This document shows, piece by piece, positions 32,597-43,846 of a DNA stretch of 64,000 nt. Under the pieces are notes generated by a model, which worked only from the letters and a program-made list of their open reading frames with translations, did not search any database and had not been told where the DNA came from. Location: positions 23,292,717 through 23,356,716 of the forward strand of contig CM077828.1 of assembly GCA_039720395.1 (NCBI GenBank), written 5' to 3'. The translations under genes and the position numbers were made by a program. Within the stretch, counting starts at the first letter, position 1. Each line of letters opens with the position of its first letter. This stretch comes from Liquidambar formosana (lineage: Eukaryota; Streptophyta; Magnoliopsida; Saxifragales; Altingiaceae).

Positions 32597-32938
32597 TGCC
32601 AACTGCCAAATGTGGCACAACTTTTAGTATTTTGTGAAACTTTACTCTTGGCACCCCCATTGGTAAAGAAATGCCTAAAATTTCAGTATCGTAACAATGC
32701 CAAATTATAATTTTAGCACCCCATTTAACACGTACTTTGCATCCGAGATGCATGGTCTAATATAATTTCCCAAAATTTTGCTTTCCTAAAAAAATGAACA
32801 GTATGAAGAGCGCTTTCTTTCATTTCACTTTCTTGACAGTGAGAAGAAAAGTGAGAGAAAAGAAAATTGCTCAACATGGCAATGTTGTTCGTGTGGGATT
32901 TGATTATACATCTCCAAATCTTTGACTAAAGTGGTTTA

Positions 32939-33644
32939 TGTTGGAATTAAATCCAATGAGATAACTTCAAATTGTTGGAATATTAGCAAATAGCATAATA
33001 ACAGAAGTTACGTACCTTGCACCAAATAGAGTTGATCCCATTCCAGCTAGTAAATAGCAAAATAATAGGATTAATATGAGTTACCTTACATAAAATAAAG
33101 TCAATCCCAATCCAGTTAAGAGGCGCGATAACGTTTCTTGAAGATAGTTGGAGCCTCCCATACGTGCAAGGGATTCTGGCAACTCTATCTTCGGGATTCA
33201 ACTTAGCTCGGATTCAGATCCGTTCCTCTACGATCTTGCACTAATCGGCAGGAACCAAGTACCTTCAACCTCTTTTCAAGATGTCCAATAAAACTTAAAG
33301 TAAAATAACATATGTATACTATGTAATGAGGAAGTCAGAAAATGACAACTTCAAGTTCAGTTCTCTAACACTTCCACAGCTACCCTTTATATAGGGGGAT
33401 AGGTGGCTTGTAGTAGAAGCAAAGAATCTTTATCATAATTACAAAGATTCTATCCTATCCAAAAAGATTTGATCTTATCCTTGTCATAATTACAAAGATT
33501 CTAATCTATCCAAGAAGATTTGATTTTATCCAAAAGGATTTGATCTTATCCATAATCTTATCCATGATTTGATCTTATCCAGAATCTTATCCATAACTTG
33601 ATCTTATTCATAAAATAAAATAATAATTTAAATCATTTCCAATA
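32939..33644 (-). repeat. Copia 3' LTR (second element)
   Basis: This 706-base copy is nearly identical to 36199-36924. It contains a run of about 12-base units GATTTGATCTTATCC near 33460-33600. Confidence 0.9.
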
Positions 33645-34326
33645 ATCCCCCACTTGATTTAAATTAATAAACTCAATATGAAAATAATAATGGGCATCTA
33701 GGAAAGTTATGTGCATAAATGAAGGTGTCTTCAGGACTTGAACCTCCACTTAGTATAAACATATCAAAACTTATCAGAGAACTTAAGTGAACGTGCCTTG
33801 AACTTAAGGACCCATGCAGACAAACCGGACATGTCATACACACATTCCTTTAAGAGGTTATTGTACTTCTAAAGCTGGCACCTTTTGAGTCTGTGCTGAA
33901 TCCCATTTTACCGAGTGATCCGAAGACAGCCTATTATCTCCTGTGAAGTGTCTAGTTTCAACACTCAGAAAGGTAAGTCTATCAAGAGTGCATCCTGTAA
34001 CACTCCTATCCACATGAGATATAGACTTATTAAGAGAAATTAAATTCTCAACCTCTCATAATTCACAAGACTCATCTGCAAGGAAACCAACTACAGGAAT
34101 TGCACTAACTCATCATAGGAATGGACTCAATTTCATAAATTTAGTGCACACACAACGGTTGTTTCTTAGCTTGTTTTTCCCATTGAACCTGAGAATTCTC
34201 ATCAGGTTGGGTTCCCACTAAGTACAACTCAATTACAGGCTTTCAGTCCCATTCCCCTCGATAAAGCTGAGATAAAATATCTCCCAAAACACTTAGTTAA
34301 GGGGTCAGCCAAATTCTCCTTGGACT

Positions 34327-35301
34327 TCACATTTTGTATATCAATAATCTCATCAGAAATAAAAATAAGTCCCTTCCAAGATTATGCATCAGACGAATTG
34401 GTCTGGATTTCCCATTATAGATCTCAATATATGCTTTAAGCATAGCAGCTTGATTATCATAACATATGGTAATTTCTAGTACCAGCTTATTCCATATTGG
34501 TGCATCTACTAATAAATTCTTCAACCTTTCTGCTTCCTCTTCCGCGGATGAGAGTTCCATAAACTCAAATTCTATAGTAGAATGAGCTATACTGCCAAAG
34601 TGAAAATCCATCTAGTTACGGATGTCCTGTCATCTAAAAATGAATTCCATGTTGCATCACTGTACTCTTCAAGTACAGTAGGGAACCTCCCAGAATGCAA
34701 CCCATAATGTATTGTGCCTTTCAAATATCTCAAAACTCTGCTAAATGCAATCTAGTACTATTTATCAAGATTGCTCGTGTTTCTACTCAGTTTTCCTACT
34801 GCATAGGTGATATCCAACCTTGTGCAGTGCATTGCATCAATAAGACTACCAATAATCTGAGAATATTTGAGTTGAGATACACATTAGCTTTCATTCATTT
34901 TTAACTTGATGCTATAATCATAAGTAGTTGGTGCCGGAGAACAATCAAAATAATAAAATCTCCTTAGGATTTTCTCAACATAATTTAATTGTGAGAATGC
35001 AATCCCATTATTAGTTCTGAGTATTTTGATTCCGAGAATGACATAAGCTTCTCCAAGATCCTGCATAGAGACATATGATTACTTCAGAATTGCTATCAAA
35101 TTTGTTATAGACGCATACATTTGCCCCATTTATCTGATAACTATTCTCAAGAAGCGTTCTCCTGTATTTCTCATGCCACTGCTTTGGTGCCTGTTTCAGC
35201 CCATATAAGTACTTGACTGATTTGCAAACATTCTTCTCGTTCCTAAGCAGAATAAGACCTTTAGGCTTGCATAAAATAAATTTCTTCTTTAAGTTCCCCA
35301 T
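34327..35301 (-). pseudogene. Copia reverse transcriptase/RNase H remnant
   Basis: Minus-strand frames give KYLYGLKQAPKQWHEKYRRT (35011-35301), then DLGEAYVILGIKILR (34884-35066), then SSAEEEAERLKNLLVD and YNGKSRPIRLMHN (34327-34611). These are Copia RT and RNase H segments; the NGKSR-IR-RHN ending is of the Tork/TNT1-like kind. The YVDD motif is altered near a frame break (ICLYAGSW). Confidence 0.85.
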
Positions 35302-36198
35302 TTTAAGAATGCAGTCTTCACATCCATTTGATCAATGATCAGATTATTTACAGCAACCAAAGCAATCATCAATATGTAAATATTTTATCGACTGTACATC
35401 GTAGAGAATTGAAAATTCTAATTTGTTTTAATTTATGAATAGAATTAGTATAGATAAAAAATCAAGTATTTCGCACTATAAACGACATAAAAATTATGGC
35501 TGATATTTGGATGGAAGCAAACATTTTGATAAAAATCAAAATTCTTTCTTTGGCCCATCTATTGATTAAAAGATTTAACCACGAAATAGCATAACTTCTG
35601 TCATCAAAACCACTAAATTTTCTTTTTATAGTCTAGTCTAGACAATATGTCTAACTCAAACATTTAAAAAATATGCTTACCAAGCAAATCACCAAATATG
35701 AGATTCTTCCCGATGGAAAAGACATACAAGACTTCTCTAGGAAGAATTATATCTTCTAAAAGTAAACTCAAGCACAAAGGAGTCTTTCCCACAATTACAG
35801 ATAAGGAAGTTCCCACAAGATGTTCATCTCACCCCCACTAGTTCATAGGTATAGAACATGCTTTTGTCACCACATATGTGAAAGGTGGCACTAGTATCAA
35901 TCCACTACTTAACATTTCCATTGAAAATAGTAATTTCATTCATGAGAATACTAAACATGTCATCCTGCCTAATAATTTTGTATATGTTGTTCTAGCATCT
36001 TATGTATCCAAACAATGGGAATTCTTTTCATAATACCAAATGAATTCGTATGGTTCAAGTCCAAGAGAAGTAAAGTAACTACAAGATTCAATTATTTTCA
36101 AATTGATGCAATGGGAGCAAAATATCTTCAAAATGAAGCTACGAGAGTAAACTATCTTTAAATTGAAGCTACTATAGAGAGAAAAATTATCTTCAAAT

Positions 36199-36924
36199 TG
36201 TTGGAATTAAATCCAATGAGATAACTTCTAATTGTTGGAATATTAGCAAATAGCATAATAACAGAAGTTACGTACCTTGCACCAAATAGAGTTAATCCCA
36301 TTCCAGCTAGTAAATAGCAAAATAATAGAATTAATATGAGTTCCCTTACATAAAATAAAGTCAATCCCAATCCAGCTAAGAGGCGCGATAACGCTTCTTG
36401 AAGATAGTTGGAGCCTCCCATACGTGCAAGGGATTCTAGCAACTCTATCTTCGGGATTCAACTTAGCTCGGACTCAGATCCGTTCCTCTACGATCTTGCA
36501 CTAATCGGCAAGAACCAAGTACCTTCAACCTCTTTTCAAAATGCCCAATAAAACTTAAAGTAAAATAACATATGTATACTATGTAATGAGGAAGTCAGAA
36601 AATGACAACTTCAAGTTCAGTTCTCTAACACTTCCACAGCTACCCTTTATATAGGGGGATAGGTGGCTTGTAGTAGAAGCAAAGAATCTTTATCATAATT
36701 ACAAAGATTCTATCCTATCCAAAAAGATTTGATCTTATCCAAAATGATTTGATCTTATCCTTGTCATAATTACAAAGATTCTAATCTATCCAAGAAGATT
36801 TGATCTTATCCAAAAGGATTTGATCTTATCCATAATCTTATCCATGATTTGATCTTATCCAGAATCTTATCCATAACTTGATCTTATCCATAAAATAAAA
36901 TAATAATTTAAATCATTTCCAATA
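36199..36924 (-). repeat. Copia 5' LTR (second element)
   Basis: This copy is 20 bases longer than its partner through one extra GATTTGATCTTATCC-type unit. Low divergence between the LTRs, despite the ruined interior, suggests deletion-derived decay more than age. Confidence 0.88.
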
Positions 36925-36929
36925 GTTTA

Positions 36930-37910
36930 CCGTACCAATTTGGTGCTAACCAAAAATAATTTCTCACCAAGCTTAAAATAAGACATGATACTCATGACTT
37001 TTGCATTAGGCACCATGATTGCTGTGAAAATCACTTCCTTTCATTAGGCAAGAAGTTGAAGAAAATGTTTTGAGGCCGGGCTTTGGGGGATAGTTGAAAC
37101 TTGAATGAATTTTGGAAGCTGAGGTAGCTAGCAGGCATCTTTTTAATTAGATGGATCCATTTGTACCCCTTTTGGACCACTTGTGTGGTTGCGTACCATA
37201 AAAAAAAAAAATGCTTACATTATAATAATATCAATCATTTTGGTTTTAATGAGTTGGTTTTTTTCACCAACATATTTCTCCAGTTTGGCTAAGAATTCCT
37301 GTACTCCACTGTTTTGGCTTAGGTTTTGTCGTGTTTCAGAGGCTAGATGTAAGAAATAGTTGTCTTTTCAGGAAAGCTTGAGACGTGTAATTTCAAATTT
37401 GATCAGGTGTGGTCCTTCCCGAACGGTCCGAATGGTTTACACCATTGAGAGCCGTGTGATTTGTCCCAGAGGGTTTAGATTCTATCATCTCTCAAAAATC
37501 TTATATATATAGGGAAATGATTACCTATGAATATCTAACACGTTTTGCATTTTTAACGGTGTGAAATTGTACATCTACAAATATATCTACTTATATGATT
37601 ACCTATGGATATATGACAGTTTTGCATTTAGATCAATGTAAGAGATACAACCCCTAGTACATAATACATATATAACTTATATATATCAAAACATGTTGAC
37701 TTGATTAGACAATATATATATATATATCATAGTGGGCTCAAATGCTACCACGGGAAGGCATGATTTGGGCCTTTGCGGGGTACGCGTTTACCAAAACCCA
37801 AGCTTTTCACCTACCACTAATGTAGAGTATAAACGGTAATCCCAATCTAAAGCTACTCATATAGTATTCTACTTTGGTGTAGAGTTTCAACTTTCGAATT
37901 TTCACTATAG
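36930..37910. other. Non-coding module resumed after the Copia element
   Basis: The sequence continues the 21.9-23.3 kb module of block 0 (TTGGTGCTAACC, GCACCATGATTGCTGTGAAA, GCTACCACGGGAAGGCATGA). (TA)n runs occur near 37711-37728. No gene is seen. Confidence 0.5.
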
Positions 37911-37915
37911 CATGT

Positions 37916-39621
37916 TATGAGCACGCCGTCTTACATCACATGACTTAGGAGTATGCCACTAACTAGAAGGATTAGTACGGAAAGGAGTTGCCACCCAATT
38001 TGACTTGGTAGTACGCTACTAACCAGGAGGACTAGCACAGAAAGGACTCGTCACCCAATTTGACTTGGGAACTAACATGAACCCTTGTAGGGTCTAACTC
38101 ATCAAAACCAGAGAGGGTTCGGAGTTAAGGTATATCATTAGGAAGGTATAAGGCATTCAGCAATGTCTGGTTGAAACTGGCCCCCACACATAATTATTGG
38201 CTTTAGTTAATTAACTATTCAATTAAATTTCATCCTAAATCATGCAATAATATAATAGCACACACAATGACCAAAACAATGAATAAATAAAATAAAGAAA
38301 AGGGAAACAAAAATAAATAGGAAAGCAAAGATTAGAACATACCAAGATTTAAACAAGTATTATTAATCAGCCAGAAATAAGAAGATAAAACAAGCTGACA
38401 GTATGTTGAGGTGGGGTGCACGCATTCGCAACTAAGATGGTTGCGTACGCAACCCATTGGCATGTAATACAAATTTATAGCAGAACAGTATAGACTCATT
38501 CATCAACTCATGCATATTTAAAGAAATAAAAGATAGAATCTAAAATTAAACAAAAAAAGATTATCTGTTTTCCTAAAGGGAATGAGTACGCACTATAGAT
38601 ACGTGCGTACGCACCTTGCAGGCACATCATATAGAATCACAGCAATCTAATATTATGTTGAATCATGCATGCATCTTAAATAAATACAAATATATAGAAA
38701 TAAATAAAAATATAAAAACTAAACTTAAATCATGCTAATCATGCTTTAAAGAAAAATAAAATAAAATAAAAATAATAAAAGAATAACTAGAATAAAAAGC
38801 TAAATAAAATCAAATTTACCGACTTTGTAATTGTTCGTCGCCCCTCAAGTCTTTGGATTGAATCAAACCAACACAAATCCTCTTCTTCGTCAAAGTGTTA
38901 TCAAAGCAAAGAGATCAAGACTCACTCAACTTTGAAAAGAAATAGAAAACGAAAGAGAATAAGAGAAAAGAAAAGTTATTTTGTCACTTTGCGACAGCAG
39001 AAACTTCAATCGAGTCTTTGGATATGAAAACGTTGGAATTGGACAAAACTCGTGAAATACGAAGTTGTAGAGAAATAATTATCTAAGGACACCAATTTCA
39101 TCCAATTCCAAGTTCAGAGTCAAAAGTTATTATTAAAATACGCTTGCCGGTTTTCAGAAAAATTGCTGCTGAATTATGACGAATTTCACTCTCTCCAAAC
39201 CCTATTCCTCCTCCTTCTAAGGTATTAAAAGAGTATATATATCTGAAAAGTACTGGTTTTCCTTTCCTTTCTAAACTAGGTTTCTTGGAGAATAATTAAA
39301 AGATATTTTTTAATGATAAAAGTCTTCTAATATGAATAGGAAAGGAAAATTGCATTTTCTAAAAATTAGGATAGTGACCGTTAACACGCATACGCATGTA
39401 TCGTATATGCGTACACACACCTATCACATACATACACATGTTAGTGGCACGATAAAAATGACTAATTTAATTAAATTAGTCATTTCTTTTATTTTAAACA
39501 AATAATCTCATGCTGTGATTCGTACTAATCCTTCAAGAATAATCCATAAATAACCACACTAAACTCATCATTAGGGTCACGGGACTTAAGATGACAACAG
39601 GTACAAAATAGGGTGTCCACT
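37916..39621. mobile_element. Probable solo LTR, 1.7 kb
   Basis: A 5-bp CATGT duplication (37911-37915, 39622-39626) flanks 1706 bases absent from the block 0 counterpart at about 23345-23365. The right end reads AAATAGGGTGTCCACT, reminiscent of Gypsy-type LTR borders. The ends are not canonical TG...CA. The interior has GTACGC-rich words (TGCGTACGCAACC, GTGCGTACGCACC) and no open frames. An unclassified insertion remains possible. Confidence 0.55.
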
Positions 39622-39626
39622 CATGT

Positions 39627-39911
39627 ATGCGTTTGTGGATGAATTTTGCATCTCATGATGCAAAGGACGATGAGATGCATGGGACTAGTTGAAATCTAAG
39701 GGGTTATTTGATAAAACGCGAAAACCGGCTAATGAGATCGGGTTTGTTTCTTTCATAGTTTGGTTATGCCAGTTAAAATAGATAATCGGTTTTCTAAAAG
39801 ATGATTTTTCAGCCTAATCCGGTTTCCTCCCACTGCGACAAATAGATGGTATTCCATAATCGTTGTCGCCTTCATCATCATGATTCGGTGTTGTAATGTC
39901 TTCCTACCTAA
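39627..39911. other. Short spacer before block B
   Basis: I see no gene. The stretch around GGGGTTATTTGATAAAACG to CCTAATCCGGTTTCC may be a small MITE, but no target duplication is evident. Confidence 0.35.
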
Positions 39912-40108
39912 GTGTTTTTAGCGAGAAAGTAGGGCAACCCCTCATCATCCACTTTTTTTTTATATTTACCTATTCTTTTGCAACAACCTGCAACTTTCTC
40001 CTTCTCTCTTAAGCTAAAAATATAACTCTCGCATGCAACGTTACGCTTCACAAGATCTCTTCTCAAGGCTGCAGATTCTCAGGTTCTCTCTCTCTCTCTC
40101 CTATGAAT
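39912..40108 (+). promoter_or_regulatory. Leader-like module, block B copy
   Basis: This is a near-identical copy of 24906-25125. It is followed at 40308-40346 by a poly-A run of about 38 bases that is absent from the block A copy. Confidence 0.45.
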
Positions 40109-40308
40109 ACACCCATGCCTGTTGAACTTCTATTCGATCACTTGCACATACATATATATTATACAAATAGTTATTATTGGACAATGCATGTTACATGGGC
40201 TCGTGAGCTAGTTTATGCATATTGAATTTTTTTTTTAAAGAAAGAAAAAAAAAAAAAAAAAAGACTAAAAGAGTCAAGATTCTATTTGTATAAAAATTTG
40301 TAAAATTG

Positions 40309-40349
<41 letters not shown>

Positions 40350-40537
40350 ATTTTATGTTTGCTAATGGCTGCCTCATTTTCACTAATGCAACTACAAATT
40401 CTTGTAGGAGTATCTTGGAGTTCTTATAGTAATTGGGAATGCTTTAGGACAAAAGGTAAATTTCCATAAATCTTCTTTTATATTCTTTTTATTCATTTTT
40501 ATCTTCTTTAATATTATCACGCATGCAATGTATCTAA

Positions 40538-40928
40538 GAGCATCTCCAAAGGGGATGTCAAATTCCACATTAGCGCAAGAAACAGCTACAAAAGGCATTG
40601 CCAATCATCAAATTTATTTTCGACCGAACTGACTTGGAATTGTAGCCATCTTTTGATGTTAAATTTGACATCCTTCAAAGTGATATGCCTTTTTATTTTT
40701 TTATGATTATTTTATTCAAAATTTAACCATTTTAAGGTTTGATTCCTTCTTCTTTTTTTTTTTTTTAAAATTTGACATATTGTGTGGAGTGGTTTATTTT
40801 GAGTAAACTTTCAAATTTGTCATATCGGGTGGAATAACCAATTTTAAGTAAACCTTCAAATTGCCACATAAGCTTTCATTTTGTATTTGACATAAAAAAA
40901 AATTTAAAAATCTACATTGGAGATGCTC
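40538..40928. mobile_element. PIF/Harbinger-type MITE, block B orthologue
   Basis: This is the same insertion as 25543-25931, with TAA duplications at 40535-40537 and 40929-40931. It is inherited through the A/B duplication. Confidence 0.85.
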
Positions 40929-41518
40929 TAATGTGACTAAATTATTGGTGAACTTGGAATAGAGAATTATTTTAAATTCGGTAAATACTTGGATACCCAT
41001 ATTATAAAAGGTGAGGAGAAAAATAAAGTATTTGCTCAAATTCTTGAACAAGTTCAATAAAAAGAAAATGCAAGTTTGGAAAGCTAATGTCCGGTCCAAA
41101 GGAGGTAGAGAAATCCATATAAAGTCAATTCTTCCGGTATTACCCAACACATCATGAATTGCTAGCAATTTTATTCCTACTAAGATTAGAGATCAAATTG
41201 GAGTGCCAAAAGAGAGGGGGGGTGGAGGAAGAAGAAGAAGAAGATTAGATTGAGAGATGAGGCTGATAGAATCCAAAAACATTTTTTTTGGAGTAATAAT
41301 TTAGATAAAACCCTTTTTGCTCTTATAAGCTTTTTTTGGTAAGCAAAACTACTTTGCATTAATATTGATTTTCCTAAAATAAATCTTATCTATTTTTTGG
41401 AAAGATTTGATTGCTAGGTCTAGTTTGTGTTAGAGGTGATTTTCCTATCCTAACCCCTTTAAAAAAAAAAAAAAAAAAAAAAAAGAGAGAGAGAAGAAGC
41501 TCCAATTTGAATTTCCTA

Positions 41519-43010
41519 ATTTATTGTGGAAACATCGGCTTGGGTATCAGCATCAGTGTAGTTTAGGGGTTGTATTATTTCTAGGGGAAATTAGCAATTA
41601 ACCCTAATAGGGGATTGCTTTTAACGATAACCCCACCATAATAATTTTTAAATCCATAACCCTAGTTTTTAGAGATTCTTTCAACATAAGGGAAACAATT
41701 TTTGAAAAATTCATGTTTTAGCCTTTTATATTTATACCATAAATTTTTTAACAGGAAAGGGACCTTCTACTATGGAACTAGATCTAGTTTCCAGATCTGG
41801 TGACAACATTATGAATAGGGGGGGAGGGGAAGGGGGAAGGGGAAGAGAGAGAGAAAGAGAGAGAGAAGTTATCACTGGATTTCCTTCTCCGACAGCCTCA
41901 TCTCCAACGTCGGGCACCAGCAGTGATTTTGGTTTCCATGGAAACGATATCGACAACAGCTTCTTCTCCAGTGGCTCTTCATCAAGGTCATAACCAGTCC
42001 TTCTCCGACGACGGCCTTTACTGAAGTCCCTCTCTTCCACTACCCTACCATAACTGTCCTCTATCTCTTCTTTGTCTTCTTCTTCATCTTTTCATCTCCA
42101 AACTCTAGATTTGTGTGTGTGTGTGTGTGTGTGTGTGTTCTTTTTTTTTTTTTTTTTTTTTTTTTGTCTTTGTTTGCAACTCCAGATCTGTCCATTTTTT
42201 GGGGGTTGCTGCTTGGTGTTTGTGTTCAATTCGTTGTAGTGTTTTTTTATAACATAAAATAGTAAGTTGTTAATGTATTGTTATATAATTTTTCAAAGAC
42301 AATAGTAAACTGTTATTATGTGGTGTATAATTTTTTCAATGCACACAAAAGTAAGAAAATATTACGGTGACATGGGGCAAATTAGTGTTAGTTGTGTAAA
42401 ATGGGAGTAGTTTGGACCATTCAAGCTCAAAAGAGGTTTTGAGAGAATCAAATTTGTTTTGGGTTTTATTCTAAAAGGTATTTATACTAGGGGGCTATGG
42501 CCAAAATTCCCTTATTTCTACACTACAATAAGATTTATACATTGTGATGTGAAGATTGAATATTCCCCTTGCCAATAATATGCTCCTAAAGGTTCTAATA
42601 TTGGCTTATGTAAAGTTGCACCTACATTAGAGCATACCCACATCAGCAGTAGCATGAGCGTTAAGGGTACTGATGGCTATGTCGATCCAGATTTAAATGA
42701 TAAAACATCATCTTATATATAGAGAATTCAAATGCTTACTCTTTTGGTACGGTGTAACCTTTTTTGACATATTATGTGCAAATTATTCTTTAACATCGCA
42801 TTAATTGGAAAAGCAACCGCTTAGAGAGGGCTTGCTTGGGGAGACAATTGATCCTCATATTGTTGACACTATAAGTGTTGAATTATTGTAGAAGTAGGTT
42901 GAAATTGTGGAGAACTGTTTGGCACATAAACATGACAATAAGCCCTCCATGGGAGATGAGTTGTTGAACCTAGAGCAAGTTTGGGAATTGTAGGATGCAT
43001 CCTCACACTA
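41519..43010 (+). pseudogene. CrRLK1L-like kinase, sense arm (block B), split by a MULE
   Basis: The arm matches 26509-27055 base for base over most of its length, with the same catalytic loop, KGTDGYVDPDL, DPHIVDTIS and LEQVWEL remnants. A 928-base MULE-like element at 41584-42511 interrupts it just before the catalytic-loop codons. Shared stops with block A show it was already a pseudogene when duplicated. Confidence 0.78.
41584..42511. mobile_element. MULE-like element carrying GC-rich sequence
   Basis: A 9-bp duplication TTATTTCTA (41575-41583, 42512-42520) flanks 928 bases, as expected of Mutator-like elements. The ends GGGGAAATTAGC and GCCAAAATTCCC are weakly inverted. The core (41770-42060) is GC-rich with a GGGGAGGGG/GAGAGA tract. 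It is open on both strands, and the minus frame of 102 codons is Pro/Ser/Leu-rich. The core is followed by (TG)n at 42113-42138 and a T-run. The core may be a captured host 5' region (a Pack-MULE). No transposase is present. Confidence 0.65.
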
Positions 43011-43039
43011 TCTGTCCTTTTTTCTAGGTTGTTCCAATG

Positions 43040-43620
43040 CGCCCTAGAAAAAAGGACAAATAATGTGAGGATGCGCCCTGGAGCTCCCAAACTTGCTCTA
43101 TGTTCCACAACTCATCTTCCATGGAGGTCCTATTGTCACGTTCTCGTGCCAAATACTTCTCTATAATTTTGACATACCTTTGCAACCATTAGACACTCAT
43201 AGCGTGAACAATATGAGAATCAATAATATTCCCCAACAAGCCTTCTTTGAGGCACTACTTCACCAACCAAACTACAAAATGTTAAAGCATGCCTTGTACA
43301 TAATACCTTGAAAAGGTTTATGCACAAAGAGTAACCATCATGAGATTATAAGATGATGGATTATCATATAATTGGGGTCTATATACCCATTGGTGCCCAT
43401 GACCCCTATGCTGATCGATGTAAATATGCTTTAATTTTTTGGTGCAACTTTATGTGGTCGAAATTAGAAACTCTATGTCTAGGAAAATACTTGTTATCGA
43501 GAAGAATATTTATGGTTTTTATGTTACGATGGATGACTTTGCTATAGTGTGGAGATAATGCAACCCGCGAGTTGCATTGATGCATATCTCCAACCATTTT
43601 TTCTATGATAAATGGGAAAG
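43040..43620 (-). pseudogene. CrRLK1L-like kinase, antisense arm (block B)
   Basis: This is the orthologue of 27085-27660. The minus strand again shows LEICISATRGLHYLHT-like and NILLDNKYFPRHRVSNF sequence (about 43465-43515) before the frame breaks. It ends facing the sense arm around 43010-43075. Confidence 0.72.
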
Positions 43621-43689
43621 GTTTTGGATTTATCTAGTTTGGCTAAGAATTCCACTACTATGAGGTTTTGTTCGTGTTAGGTTGGCGAT

Positions 43690-43846
43690 TTGTTAATGAT
43701 AGTGATAGCTGCTAGGTTCAAATTATTAATAATGCTAATCTTGATCTTGACCACCCTAGGGCTCATCTTGATTTGGAAAATTAATGTTCTGCCTTGAATT
43801 CATGTTTTCCTTTAGACACTCATTAGAGGTCATTTACCTTACTTCT
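43690..43846 (+). pseudogene. LINE-type zf-RVT remnant, left part (block B)
   Basis: Same unit as 27730-27900. It is cut at 43846 by the 2.9-kb LTR insertion and resumes at 46776. Confidence 0.55.

Larger units (their letters stand above)
32939..36924 (-). mobile_element. Decayed Copia retrotransposon
   Basis: LTRs of 706 and 726 bases begin TGTTGGAATTAAATCC and end TTTCCAATA. A GTTTA duplication (32934-32938, 36925-36929) flanks the 4.0-kb element, and blocks 0 and C have the empty site (GTGGTTTTC...CC at 21890 and 61190). The minus-strand interior holds only broken reverse-transcriptase and RNase H pieces. A polypurine tract (AAGTGGGGGAT) abuts the 3' LTR. I see no primer-binding site at the other end, and gag, protease and integrase are not recognisable. 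Confidence 0.88.

Noticed and set aside
41732..42040. 102-codon minus-strand frame as a genuine gene
   Set aside because: It lies inside a transposon-like insertion, includes a GA/CT microsatellite that opens several frames, and matches no family; reported only as captured sequence.
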